Shown here: piece after piece, positions 53,506 through 60,989 of the stretch
Layout: every line of letters starts with the position of its first letter
How positions within the stretch are numbered: the first letter of the stretch is position 1
Source of the DNA: an uncultured Blastocatellia bacterium
GTDB lineage: Bacteria; Acidobacteriota; Blastocatellia; Pyrinomonadales; Pyrinomonadaceae
NCBI GenBank assembly: GCA_946480785.1
Contig: CAMLLD010000039.1
Span: 1 to 61,008 of the forward strand
Direction of reading: 5' to 3'
DNA: 61,008 nt
Translations under genes and position numbers: made by a program
The notes under the pieces: model-generated
Told to the model about the DNA's origin: nothing
What the model saw: the letters and a program-made list of their open reading frames with translations, nothing else
Database searches by the model: none

Positions 53506-54393
53506 TTATTTCTTCGGCGGTTTGGTCGCGGGCGCCTCGGCCGGCGGTTCGGCCGGGGCTTCAGCCGGCGCGGGTTCCGCTGACAGCGCGGCCTTTAGAT
53601 CAGCCGAACGCGATTGCTCCTTCTTCTTCAGTTCCGCTTCCGCGGCGGCTTGCGCTGCTTTTTGCTGGTTCGCAGCATCAGCAGCTTTAGCAGCATCGCC
53701 CGCCGCTTTCTCTGCGACGGTCGATTTGTCGGCATAAGCGGCCGTGAGTTTGTCTTCCGTTGCCTGGCTGCTCAGGACCGGCAGCATTGCGAGGGCGGTT
53801 TTCAACTCCACGATGCGAAGGTAGGCCTCGGCGAATTTTCCGGTTTCCTGCGCCGTCTTCGCGTCTGCCGCGAGCTTGGTCATCTTGCTGCGTTCGGCTT
53901 CGACGTGCATGGGCCATTGCCGCAGATCTTCCGCTGCTTGTTTCGCGTCTGCGGCTGCGGCTGCTGCTTTCTGCTTTGCATCGTTGGCGGCTGTGTCAGC
54001 GTCACTCGCCTGTGTCTGCGCTGCGCTGGCCGCGGCACGTGCATCGTCGATCGCGGTGTCGATGCCGGCGACCGCCGTTGCGATCGCGGTGCGGCGATCG
54101 GCGGGAACTTCCGTCGTGAGTTTTTTCTGCAAGTCGTCGAAAACTTTTTGCGTGCTCGCCAGGTCTTTGGCGATCTTTTCTCGTTGCGCTTTGCCGGCGT
54201 CTTTGGTCGCATTCAGATCTGCCAACTTCTTTTCGGCCGCGCCGATTTTGGTTTGCAGTGAAGCGCGCTCACTATTTGCGGCGCCTAACTTCGACTGGGT
54301 GTCTTTCAATGTTTTGGTTACGCCGGCGATGTCCGCATCAAGCTTGTCGCGAGCGGCTTTGAGATCTTTCAGTTCGTCTTCTACGGTCGGCAT
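53506..54393 (-). CDS. Ala-rich coiled-coil protein of unknown function in the eCIS cluster
   Basis: 295 aa; GTAGGAGG precedes the ATG. A near-continuous helix: ~1-100 (VEDELKDLKAARDKLDADIA), then an Ala/Asp-rich stretch (AASAAQTQASDADTAANDAK), a short break with a VELKTALAMLPVL helix, and a Pro/Ala-rich C terminus (EPAPAEAPAEPPAEAPATKP). No signal peptide. It might act as a scaffold, length-measuring or filling protein inside the tube, but it is too short to be a classical tape measure. Not a recognised family; its place just before the DUF4255 gene suggests an assembly role. Confidence 0.6.
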   Translation of the reverse strand: MPTVEDELKDLKAARDKLDADIAGVTKTLKDTQSKLGAANSERASLQTKIGAAEKKLADLNATKDAGKAQREKIAKDLASTQKVFDDLQKKLTTEVPADRRTAIATAVAGIDTAIDDARAAASAAQTQASDADTAANDAKQKAAAAAADAKQAAEDLRQWPMHVEAERSKMTKLAADAKTAQETGKFAEAYLRIVELKTALAMLPVLSSQATEDKLTAAYADKSTVAEKAAGDAAKAADAANQQKAAQAAAEAELKKKEQSRSADLKAALSAEPAPAEAPAEPPAEAPATKPPKK

Positions 54394-54402
54394 AAATTCC
54401 TC

Positions 54403-54768
54403 CTACTTGTCTTTAGCGTCGTACCAGGCTTGCCAGGCAGCGACGGCCTTCTCACGATTCCCTGCCTCGTCGGCTTGATCGAAGTACGGAACATAAGGCT
54501 TTTCGCCGGTGATCTGCTCCAACGCGTAAAGCGCGACGTAACGAGCGGCGAGATCATCACTCATCACCCACGGCAGCAGATGCGGCAGCGCTGCCGCGCC
54601 CAATAGGATCAGCGGCTGGGCTTCGGCCTGCAGCGTCGAACGCGCAACTTTGTCGCCGGTTGACAGAGTCATCTCCCAACCTGATTGGACCATGCTCGAC
54701 GGCGCGCTCAACTCTCCGTTGGCGATGCGCTGCAGCACTTCATCGATCTGTTCTTTGTCGTCACTCAT
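54403..54768 (-). CDS. small HEAT-repeat-like helical protein
   Basis: 121 aa; AAGGAGGG precedes the ATG. All-helical, with LLGAAALPHLLPWVMSDDLAARYVALYALEQITGE typical of a HEAT/armadillo-like pair. The middle also has STGDKVARSTLQAEAQ. No named family. It lies nine bases upstream of the coiled-coil gene and 27 bases downstream of the cargo-like genes. It could be a cargo chaperone or adaptor; this is based on position only. Confidence 0.55.
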   Translation of the reverse strand: MSDDKEQIDEVLQRIANGELSAPSSMVQSGWEMTLSTGDKVARSTLQAEAQPLILLGAAALPHLLPWVMSDDLAARYVALYALEQITGEKPYVPYFDQADEAGNREKAVAAWQAWYDAKDK

Positions 54769-54795
54769 AACTTCTTCCCTCCTTGATAATCGCGC

Positions 54796-55548
54796 TCAGC
54801 AATTGCTCGGTATGTCGAACTTTCGCGGATGCTTTCCCGTGATCCTTGCGGTTTTTGGGCCAATCTTTTGCACCACCTTCTCTCCCTGCGACATGTCGAC
54901 GATCATTTGCTCGGCCGTGAACGCGTAGTCGAGGTCATCGTCTTTATCTATGTCAGTCACAAAGCCCGGATTATCATTCGACGAAAAATTGACATCGCTC
55001 AGCGGGCGGCCTAAATCGTCGTCAGCGCGCGAGTAGTTGTCGTCGTGCAACGGGGTGGTATCGCCTTTTTTCCCCTTGTGTGGACCGTCTTTGATCTCGT
55101 ATTTCGTCATCGCGTTTTGGCGAAACTCAGCCAACGCGGGATCGTGTTCGTCATCGTCTTTAAACTTCGCTTTGTAATCGAGGCGGATCATTGGTTTAGT
55201 CGCCGTCGATCGCGGATTCTCGGACCACTTCACATCGAATGAATCAACGCCCGCCGTCTTTTTCTTGGGGGCCTTTTCCGCTACTCCACCGCCACCCGAT
55301 CCTGCGCTGCCCGTGCCTTGCGGATTATTCTCGACAATGTCTCCAATGGGATTCTCAACCTTTCCATCAACGCTCTTTTCGCTCGGGGTTATCAATCGCT
55401 CTACCGCGCGATTTCCAAGCGTTTGCTGCAAGGCCAGAAACTGATTGGGAGTGTCATCCGGCCGCGGCGTTTCCTTTGGTTGGACTCGCGGCATAGCCGT
55501 CTGCTTCCTGCTCTCAGTTTCCTTTTGTCGCTTGGCGTGTTTACGCAT
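54796..55548 (-). CDS. small eCIS-cargo-like protein, tandem paralogue 2
   Basis: 250 aa from ATG 55548, chosen because AGAGG sits a few bases upstream and the sister gene starts the same way (MRKH). The N terminus has the cargo-type motif LALQQTLGNRAVERLI after a polar stretch. After a Gly-rich linker comes a ~155-aa domain nearly identical to the neighbour's: GVDSFDVKWSENP, EHDPALAEFRQNA, FTAEQMIVDMSQGEKV and KHPRKFDIPSNC at the very end. The domain is acidic, with many Asp (DDNYSRADDDLGRP). No DUF4157 and no known catalytic motif. A probable cargo protein of unknown activity. Confidence 0.66.
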   Translation of the reverse strand: MRKHAKRQKETESRKQTAMPRVQPKETPRPDDTPNQFLALQQTLGNRAVERLITPSEKSVDGKVENPIGDIVENNPQGTGSAGSGGGGVAEKAPKKKTAGVDSFDVKWSENPRSTATKPMIRLDYKAKFKDDDEHDPALAEFRQNAMTKYEIKDGPHKGKKGDTTPLHDDNYSRADDDLGRPLSDVNFSSNDNPGFVTDIDKDDDLDYAFTAEQMIVDMSQGEKVVQKIGPKTARITGKHPRKFDIPSNC

Positions 55549-55568
55549 TAGTGCCTCTAAAACTGCGC

Positions 55569-56369
55569 TCAGCAATTGCTTGGTATGTCGAACTTCCGCG
55601 GATGCTTGCCGGTAATCCTGCCGGTTTTTGGACCAACCTTTTCCAGCACCTTGTTTCCCTGCGACGTGTCGATGATCATTTGCTCCGCGGTGAAGACGAA
55701 GTCGATATCGGACTCACCGGTGATGCCCGCATCTTCTGTTACGCCGGGATTGTCATCCGACTGAAAATTGACATCGCTCTTTGGCCGGCCGAAATGGTCG
55801 TCAGCTCGCGAGTAATCGTCGTCCCTGATCGGGATGTCGGTAATTAGTCCTTTTCCAGGACCGTCTTTAACCTCGAGCCTGGCCCCCGCGTTTTGACGAA
55901 ACTCTGCCAGCGCCGGATCATGCTCGTCGTCGTCTTTGAACTTTGCTTTGAAGTCGAGCCTGAGGCGCGGACTCTTCGGTGTTGTTTTCGGATTCTCCGA
56001 CCATTTCACATCGAAAGAATCGACACCGGCTTTCTTCTTTTTCGCTTCGGGCGCTTTTGTTGCTACTGCTGCATCACTACCGCCGCCACCGCCGCCGCTT
56101 CCGCTTTCTGTGCCCTTTGTGACGATTGGGCCAGTGCCTTCATCAACGTAGTTCACACTCTTCGTGGCGATGGCCTTCGACTCACTAGCCGATTCTTTAG
56201 TCGAGCCATGAATGAGTTGTTCGACCGCGCGATTCCCCACGGTTTGTTGCAAGCTCAAGAGATCGTTAGAACCGTTATCCGACCGCGGAGGAGCCTGTCG
56301 CTGAGCCGTTGGTGCGGCCGGCGTTTTCTTCTTTTCGGTCTCTTCTGGTCGCCTCGAGTGTTTACGCAT
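55569..56369 (-). CDS. small eCIS-cargo-like protein, tandem paralogue 1
   Basis: 266 aa; its ATG shares one base with the preceding stop (TGATG). N-terminal LSLQQTVGNRAVEQLI, then a longer Gly-rich linker with GSGGGGGG, then the same C-terminal domain as its neighbour: GVDSFDVKWSENP, EHDPALAEFRQNA, FTAEQMIIDTSQGNKV and KHPRKFDIPSNC. The two genes clearly arose by tandem duplication. Both end with Cys, conserved while the linkers diverged. Confidence 0.66.
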   Translation of the reverse strand: MRKHSRRPEETEKKKTPAAPTAQRQAPPRSDNGSNDLLSLQQTVGNRAVEQLIHGSTKESASESKAIATKSVNYVDEGTGPIVTKGTESGSGGGGGGSDAAVATKAPEAKKKKAGVDSFDVKWSENPKTTPKSPRLRLDFKAKFKDDDEHDPALAEFRQNAGARLEVKDGPGKGLITDIPIRDDDYSRADDHFGRPKSDVNFQSDDNPGVTEDAGITGESDIDFVFTAEQMIIDTSQGNKVLEKVGPKTGRITGKHPRKFDIPSNC

Positions 56370-57733
56370 CAGTTACTTCGTTCCAATTCCCCCCACCGGG
56401 GCGTCGTCGCATAGGCGACGCTCACGATCACAGTTGCGGTCAGCAAGGCGAATGCGGCGAATGAATGCCAGGAACTAACCGGAAGCTTTCCATAAAACTC
56501 CGCCACTCCGACTGCCAACGCCAGCAACACGGAAGTCCATTGCGCCTCTGACACGCCGAACAGATACTGACGACGCATATCTCCACGCAGAAACTCAAAA
56601 CAAAATCGTCCCCACGCATACGCGACGAGGTAAGTGCTCAAAGCCGTTCCCGCGGCTCGGCCGCCAAGCACCTCTGCCGTACCAACAATGACAACGCCAA
56701 GCACCCAGATTGATTCCACTGCTTGAACCGGAAACAGACGGACGCCGCTGAGTTCTTCCGGAAAGTCTCGCGCGGCGTTTTCTTTGCGATACCTGACACC
56801 CCACTTGTGCGGCCGCCCATGACAGCAACCAATCAGAAAACAACCGATGCGGCCACAAGCCACAAACAAGCCGATGCCCAGCACAGTCAGGTCGAGATAA
56901 GGCAAGAGCGGTTGGCCCAACAAAAGCAGCAGCGCCGCCACCATCGCGAGCGTGACCACGAAGTAGCGGTAGTAGGTGAGGCGTTGCTGGCCGATCCAGA
57001 CCTGGACCAACGCCGTCAGCGAAAGGAACGTAACCACTGCGGTAAGAACGACCGCGCTAACGACCCGGTAAGACAGCCCGAGATACGCCGCGAGACCGAA
57101 TGCCAAGCCGCTGCCCAAAGCAACGCCCGCGAAACCGCAAACCTGAAACGCGTTGAGTCGCTTAGCAGCCACCTCTTGCGAAACCTTTTCCGGCACAGCG
57201 ATTACTTCTCCGGTGTCAGCCCAATGTGCCAGCCCGCGTCGAACGCGTTCGGTGATGATCGGCACGTAATCGCTGGCGCTCGTGATATGCGCTGCTTCGC
57301 CGGCGAGTCTTCGTAATGCCTTCTCCAAATGTTCAGCACTCCGTCCCGCGTAGGCGCCGAACCACCGCTCGATATATGGGCATCCCATCGCGGACCACAT
57401 CGTGCCGCTGAACACTTCTTCCGCCGCGCCGCATACGCTCGCCCGCAAGTGATCCAGAAACTCCGTCTTTCTCATTTGCCCGGATTCGAGTTGCTGCGCG
57501 TCGTCCTCAATGATGAATGCTACGGCTCGCTTGTCGCGGTGACCGTTGCCGTTCTGGCGAGCTTGGGCCACGTCGCCTTGCAACAACAGGTTTAGCGCCT
57601 GGTTGCCGATCGTGTTTTGCAGGGAAATAAACGTCGCCGAATTAAACGGCGAAAGCCACGTCGCCAGCTCGAGCTCGCCGTTCATCGTAGAACCTGCTTC
57701 GTTGATCGTTTTTTCCTGCTTATGATCTTCCAT
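56369..57733 (-). CDS. eCIS cargo-type N-terminal module fused to an Lgt-like membrane domain
   Basis: 454 aa. Residues ~35-55 hold FISLQNTIGNQALNLLL. Residues ~85-185 hold the block shared with the DUF4157 proteins: SGQMRKTEFLDHLRASVCG, GTMWSAMGCPYIERWFGAY and SDYVPIITERVRRGLAHW. From ~190 to the end are about seven membrane helices of the Lgt-like family with CGRIGCFLIGCCHGRPHKWG. DUF4157 is absent. Compared with the paralogue at 27102, the conserved HHE after 'LTY' is RYF here, so catalysis may be lost or altered. It may be a membrane-anchored adaptor for the particle or an unusual cargo. Neither is proven. Confidence 0.78.
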   Translation of the reverse strand: MEDHKQEKTINEAGSTMNGELELATWLSPFNSATFISLQNTIGNQALNLLLQGDVAQARQNGNGHRDKRAVAFIIEDDAQQLESGQMRKTEFLDHLRASVCGAAEEVFSGTMWSAMGCPYIERWFGAYAGRSAEHLEKALRRLAGEAAHITSASDYVPIITERVRRGLAHWADTGEVIAVPEKVSQEVAAKRLNAFQVCGFAGVALGSGLAFGLAAYLGLSYRVVSAVVLTAVVTFLSLTALVQVWIGQQRLTYYRYFVVTLAMVAALLLLLGQPLLPYLDLTVLGIGLFVACGRIGCFLIGCCHGRPHKWGVRYRKENAARDFPEELSGVRLFPVQAVESIWVLGVVIVGTAEVLGGRAAGTALSTYLVAYAWGRFCFEFLRGDMRRQYLFGVSEAQWTSVLLALAVGVAEFYGKLPVSSWHSFAAFALLTATVIVSVAYATTPRWGELERSN

Positions 57734-57742
57734 AGTCAGCCA

Positions 57743-60376
57743 TTACATTTTCTTCTTTAACTTCTCTTTCAAAGCTTCAAGCGCAGCGTTGTTAGTGTTT
57801 CCCGTGGCTTTGGTCATCGGAGCATCCGGATGCGCCCAGGCAACATCCATCGCCTCTTTCTCCTTATCGAAGGTGTATTGGTTGGAGACAAAGAATGTCT
57901 TGCCCTGGCGGCTGATTTGCGCGAGCGCGTGGCCTTCATCGATCGAGTTACTGCGGATCTGTGCATCTGTCGCGCGCACCGCGCTGATGAACTGTGTGAC
58001 ACTGCCTCCGGCCAGCTTGAACAGATCCGCACCCAGGATCGCGTAACCCGAGCAAACTAACGGGCGAGTTCCGGCAATGGAGAGCTTGCGCTTGTAGAGA
58101 TCGGACACGTCCGTGACGGCCATGTCCTCCATGTTGGTAACGATGCGATGATAGAAATACCCCTGGGCGTAGTCCTCGTACGCCTTGCGTACCTCGTCAT
58201 TCGGTTTCTTCGCGAGCTTCTTGAAGTAGGCCTCGACCTCATCCTGTTCCGGGATCGGGGTCTTGGCAGGCGTGCCCGCGGTAGACATCTTGTCGAGCAC
58301 GGCGAGTTGCTTATCCAGGATATTGGCATAAGCGGTGAACACCACAAACGGGGAGTTCGGCCCCTGGCCACCAAACACCAGGGTGAAATCGTCGCTCAGG
58401 CTTCCAGTAAGAGTGCCCTTGAACTTCTTGACTTCATCTGCTGAAGGAAGGCCGGCAAACCCCGGGGTGTTGATGGCAATAAAGTACTGGACCACGAAAG
58501 CAATGCGCGCAATAGCGGCGGGATATCGTTTGTATTTTTCCTGGAGCTCGCGAATCTCGTCGCGGATGGCCTTGATCTTCTGGGCAAATTCATCAATCGC
58601 GTCGCCGGGATCCTTGCTTCCTTTGGCTCCTTCGATAAGGGCTCGCGCGCTTTCAATTTCCTGCCACAGATCATAACCGTCGATGGAATCGTTCAGCTTC
58701 TCAAGTGCAGCTACTGCCTCATCCACAGACTCGGTGGCATGAATGAGCTGCACGCGCATTTGCATTTGAAATTCTTGTTCCTCGTGGCCGATGTACTTCT
58801 TGGCGCCCTTTGCATTCGTGACCGCCTCATCAAGTTTCGCGACTACGGCGTCAAGACCCTTTGTTTCAAACGTTGGGCCGATGGCTTGAAGATCTTTTGC
58901 TGCCTGGCCCGCGTTGTCGCGGAGTTTCGGATCCATATCGACGACAGCGGTGATCTCCGGACGGCCCTGTTTTTTCTGTTCGGTCGCTGCCCAGGTACCG
59001 AGAGCGCGTAAGGTGGTATTGGCGTCGTCGAGCTTCGTTTGGCGAGTCGCAACTTTTTCGGAGCGGAAGCGGTTATGGGCGATTTCTTCTGCCGAAAGTT
59101 TCTTTTCCTGTTTGACTGCTTTGTTAGAGCCGCTGCACCGTTGCAAACGCAAACCGGAACGACGTTGCGGTTGCGGCTTTGCTTTTGCGCCTCCCCAAAC
59201 TGAAACCATCGCCCCGGCAGCCGCCAGATCGGCGTCCTCTTCCAGACCGCCGCCGGCTGGTCCCTGTTTGCTTTGGCGACTCACAGCGGAATTCCCGCTG
59301 CCTTGCTGCACCACGTGGGCCAGTTCGTGCGCAATCAGCGCGTCACCAACGATCGTGCCCGGCTGATATTCGCCGCTGCCAAAGGCGATGTCGTTGCCGA
59401 TGGTGAAGGCCCGCGCGTTGAGGTTGTCCGAGAGTTCATGGGCCTTTCCGTCCGTGTGAATGCGGACGTCCGAAAAGTCAGCGCCGTAAGCCGTCTGCAT
59501 CTGAGTCTTCAAGCTCCCGTCGAGCGAGTGTCCGGAACCGAGTTGCGCCTGAATCGCGCCGGGATCATCGGGCTCGGTCGCGCCGCCTTCGCGCTCCTTA
59601 AACGAGATCTTGCTGCCCAATCCCGATAAGGCCTTTCCCGCGCCGCTCACCAACCCGGACACAGCGCTGCCAACGGCTCTCAGTGCGCCACCAACCAGAC
59701 CGCCGAGCAACGCACCCGCGGTCATGCCCGGCATTCCGCCGGCCGTAAATTCCTCCGGCACGTCCGCCGGCACTTCACCAGTTTCTCGCCACTGATTAAT
59801 TCCGCGTCGCAGTCGACTCGTTACAGCGGGGATGTAGTCGTGTGCACTGCTCGCGCCGCGAGCTTCCGGCGTGTATTTCTGAACGGCGCGTTCGACGTGT
59901 TCCGCAGTTTGTCCTTCGTAGTGACTGATCCAACGGTCGATGTAGGGACAACCCATCGACGTCCACATCGTTCCCTTCAGCGCTTCTTCAGCAGTGTTCT
60001 CGGATGCAGTGCGCAAGTCAGCGAGGAACTCGCTCTTTCTCATCTGCCCGGCGTCCAGCGACTTCGCGTCGTCCTCAACGATCAACGATTTCGCCTGCTT
60101 GGCATCGATTGGCTTAGTAACTTCTTCGGCCGCTTTATCAGCCTGCTGTTCTTCCGCGGGGCTAAGCGATTCACCACCGGTGGATTTTCTTTGTATTCGC
60201 GGTTGAGGTTCACCGATTCCTGCCTTCAACCAATCCGCCACAACTCGATTGCCGGCATCGCGCTGCAGATCGAAAAATTCACCTGAGGAATTTGTTTCGA
60301 GCGACCCAGCGGGCGACACAACTGCCGCTTGCTGCGGCTGTTGCTGTTGCACTTGTCTCGCTCCTGCTCGTGGCAT
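57743..60376 (-). CDS. eCIS DUF4157 cargo protein with Cys-His-Asn hydrolase-like C terminus
   Basis: 877 aa. N-terminal FFDLQRDAGNRVVADWL; the MRKSEFL block at ~110-212; a Gly/Ala hydrophobic stretch; and DUF4157 at ~285-365 with HELAHVVQQ. A long helical middle follows (~400-700, e.g. ALEKLNDSIDGYDLWQEIES). The C-terminal ~200 residues hold PLVCSGYAILGADLFKLAGG (Cys775), DEGHALAQI (His816) and FFVSNQYTF (Asn832), the order and spacing of a transglutaminase- or papain-like Cys-His-Asn triad. It would be a deamidase, peptidase or transglutaminase-like toxin, inferred from motif order only. One bp separates it from the upstream gene. Confidence 0.8.
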   Translation of the reverse strand: MPRAGARQVQQQQPQQAAVVSPAGSLETNSSGEFFDLQRDAGNRVVADWLKAGIGEPQPRIQRKSTGGESLSPAEEQQADKAAEEVTKPIDAKQAKSLIVEDDAKSLDAGQMRKSEFLADLRTASENTAEEALKGTMWTSMGCPYIDRWISHYEGQTAEHVERAVQKYTPEARGASSAHDYIPAVTSRLRRGINQWRETGEVPADVPEEFTAGGMPGMTAGALLGGLVGGALRAVGSAVSGLVSGAGKALSGLGSKISFKEREGGATEPDDPGAIQAQLGSGHSLDGSLKTQMQTAYGADFSDVRIHTDGKAHELSDNLNARAFTIGNDIAFGSGEYQPGTIVGDALIAHELAHVVQQGSGNSAVSRQSKQGPAGGGLEEDADLAAAGAMVSVWGGAKAKPQPQRRSGLRLQRCSGSNKAVKQEKKLSAEEIAHNRFRSEKVATRQTKLDDANTTLRALGTWAATEQKKQGRPEITAVVDMDPKLRDNAGQAAKDLQAIGPTFETKGLDAVVAKLDEAVTNAKGAKKYIGHEEQEFQMQMRVQLIHATESVDEAVAALEKLNDSIDGYDLWQEIESARALIEGAKGSKDPGDAIDEFAQKIKAIRDEIRELQEKYKRYPAAIARIAFVVQYFIAINTPGFAGLPSADEVKKFKGTLTGSLSDDFTLVFGGQGPNSPFVVFTAYANILDKQLAVLDKMSTAGTPAKTPIPEQDEVEAYFKKLAKKPNDEVRKAYEDYAQGYFYHRIVTNMEDMAVTDVSDLYKRKLSIAGTRPLVCSGYAILGADLFKLAGGSVTQFISAVRATDAQIRSNSIDEGHALAQISRQGKTFFVSNQYTFDKEKEAMDVAWAHPDAPMTKATGNTNNAALEALKEKLKKKM

Positions 60377-60377
60377 C

Positions 60378-60989
60378 TCAGTTTTGATCGGTCGATTCGG
60401 GTTCAGCTTTTATGTTTCTGGGCCAATCGGGATCGTTGATTCGCGGGTTGATGACGTGATGCTCGAAGTCCAGCCAGATGCGCTTGTCCTTGCTGCAGTC
60501 GTAACCGCGACATGGCACGGGCCGTTGCCCATAGACCGAACAACATTTCTTTTCGGCGTCGAGATGCTGGCAATAACCGTCGGCCCCGTGCGCGATCACG
60601 TAAGGACGTGAGAAATCCCAGCGCACCACTCCTTCTTCGACGTCCTGCTTCGAAAGTGCGAACGGCAACTTGCAACACGCGGCATGACACTCGTCCAGGC
60701 GATTCTCGCAATCGATTCCCGCGCCACCTTCAAAGGCGTACTTGTCCATCTCCGGCTTTTGATAGACCACGCCCATGCCGCGCTCGGAGAATTTCTCGAC
60801 GAGGTTGCACGCGGCTTTCTGCTTCCGCTCATCGAGCTCATCGATCTCGAGCAGCCCTTTTTCTTTCAGCAGGTCGATCGCGGCGTACAGGAACGACGCC
60901 ACTTCGACGAGCTTGCTCGTGTTCGCATCGGCGCGAAAATGGACGTAACGCAGTCCCTCCGCGATCTCGTCGCGTACTTCGCTGTTCAT
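60378..60989 (-). CDS. YkgJ-family cysteine-cluster protein
   Basis: 203 aa, first gene of the visible cluster; GAGGTGATCC precedes the ATG. The family signature is the cysteine cluster: GIDCENRLDECHAACCKLPF, then GYCQHLDAEKKCCSVYGQRP and CRGYDCSKDKRIW, which binds zinc or iron-sulfur in YkgJ-like proteins. It is cytoplasmic and soluble. Such genes sit beside eCIS loci in other bacteria only occasionally, to my knowledge, so it may simply be adjacent. A single base separates it from the DUF4157 gene, which indicates co-transcription. Confidence 0.8.
   Translation of the reverse strand: MNSEVRDEIAEGLRYVHFRADANTSKLVEVASFLYAAIDLLKEKGLLEIDELDERKQKAACNLVEKFSERGMGVVYQKPEMDKYAFEGGAGIDCENRLDECHAACCKLPFALSKQDVEEGVVRWDFSRPYVIAHGADGYCQHLDAEKKCCSVYGQRPVPCRGYDCSKDKRIWLDFEHHVINPRINDPDWPRNIKAEPESTDQN

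Noticed and set aside
28814..60376. Reading the HELAHVVQQ of DUF4157 as the toxic peptidase site
   Set aside because: This motif is constant in the shared DUF4157 core of all three proteins, so payload identity more likely lies in the variable C termini.
26366..60989. Prophage or type VI secretion interpretation of the tail genes
   Set aside because: No capsid, portal, terminase, lysis or integrase genes, and no TssJLM membrane complex; DUF4255, DUF4157, DUF6760 and the TIGR02242/02243 set point to eCIS.
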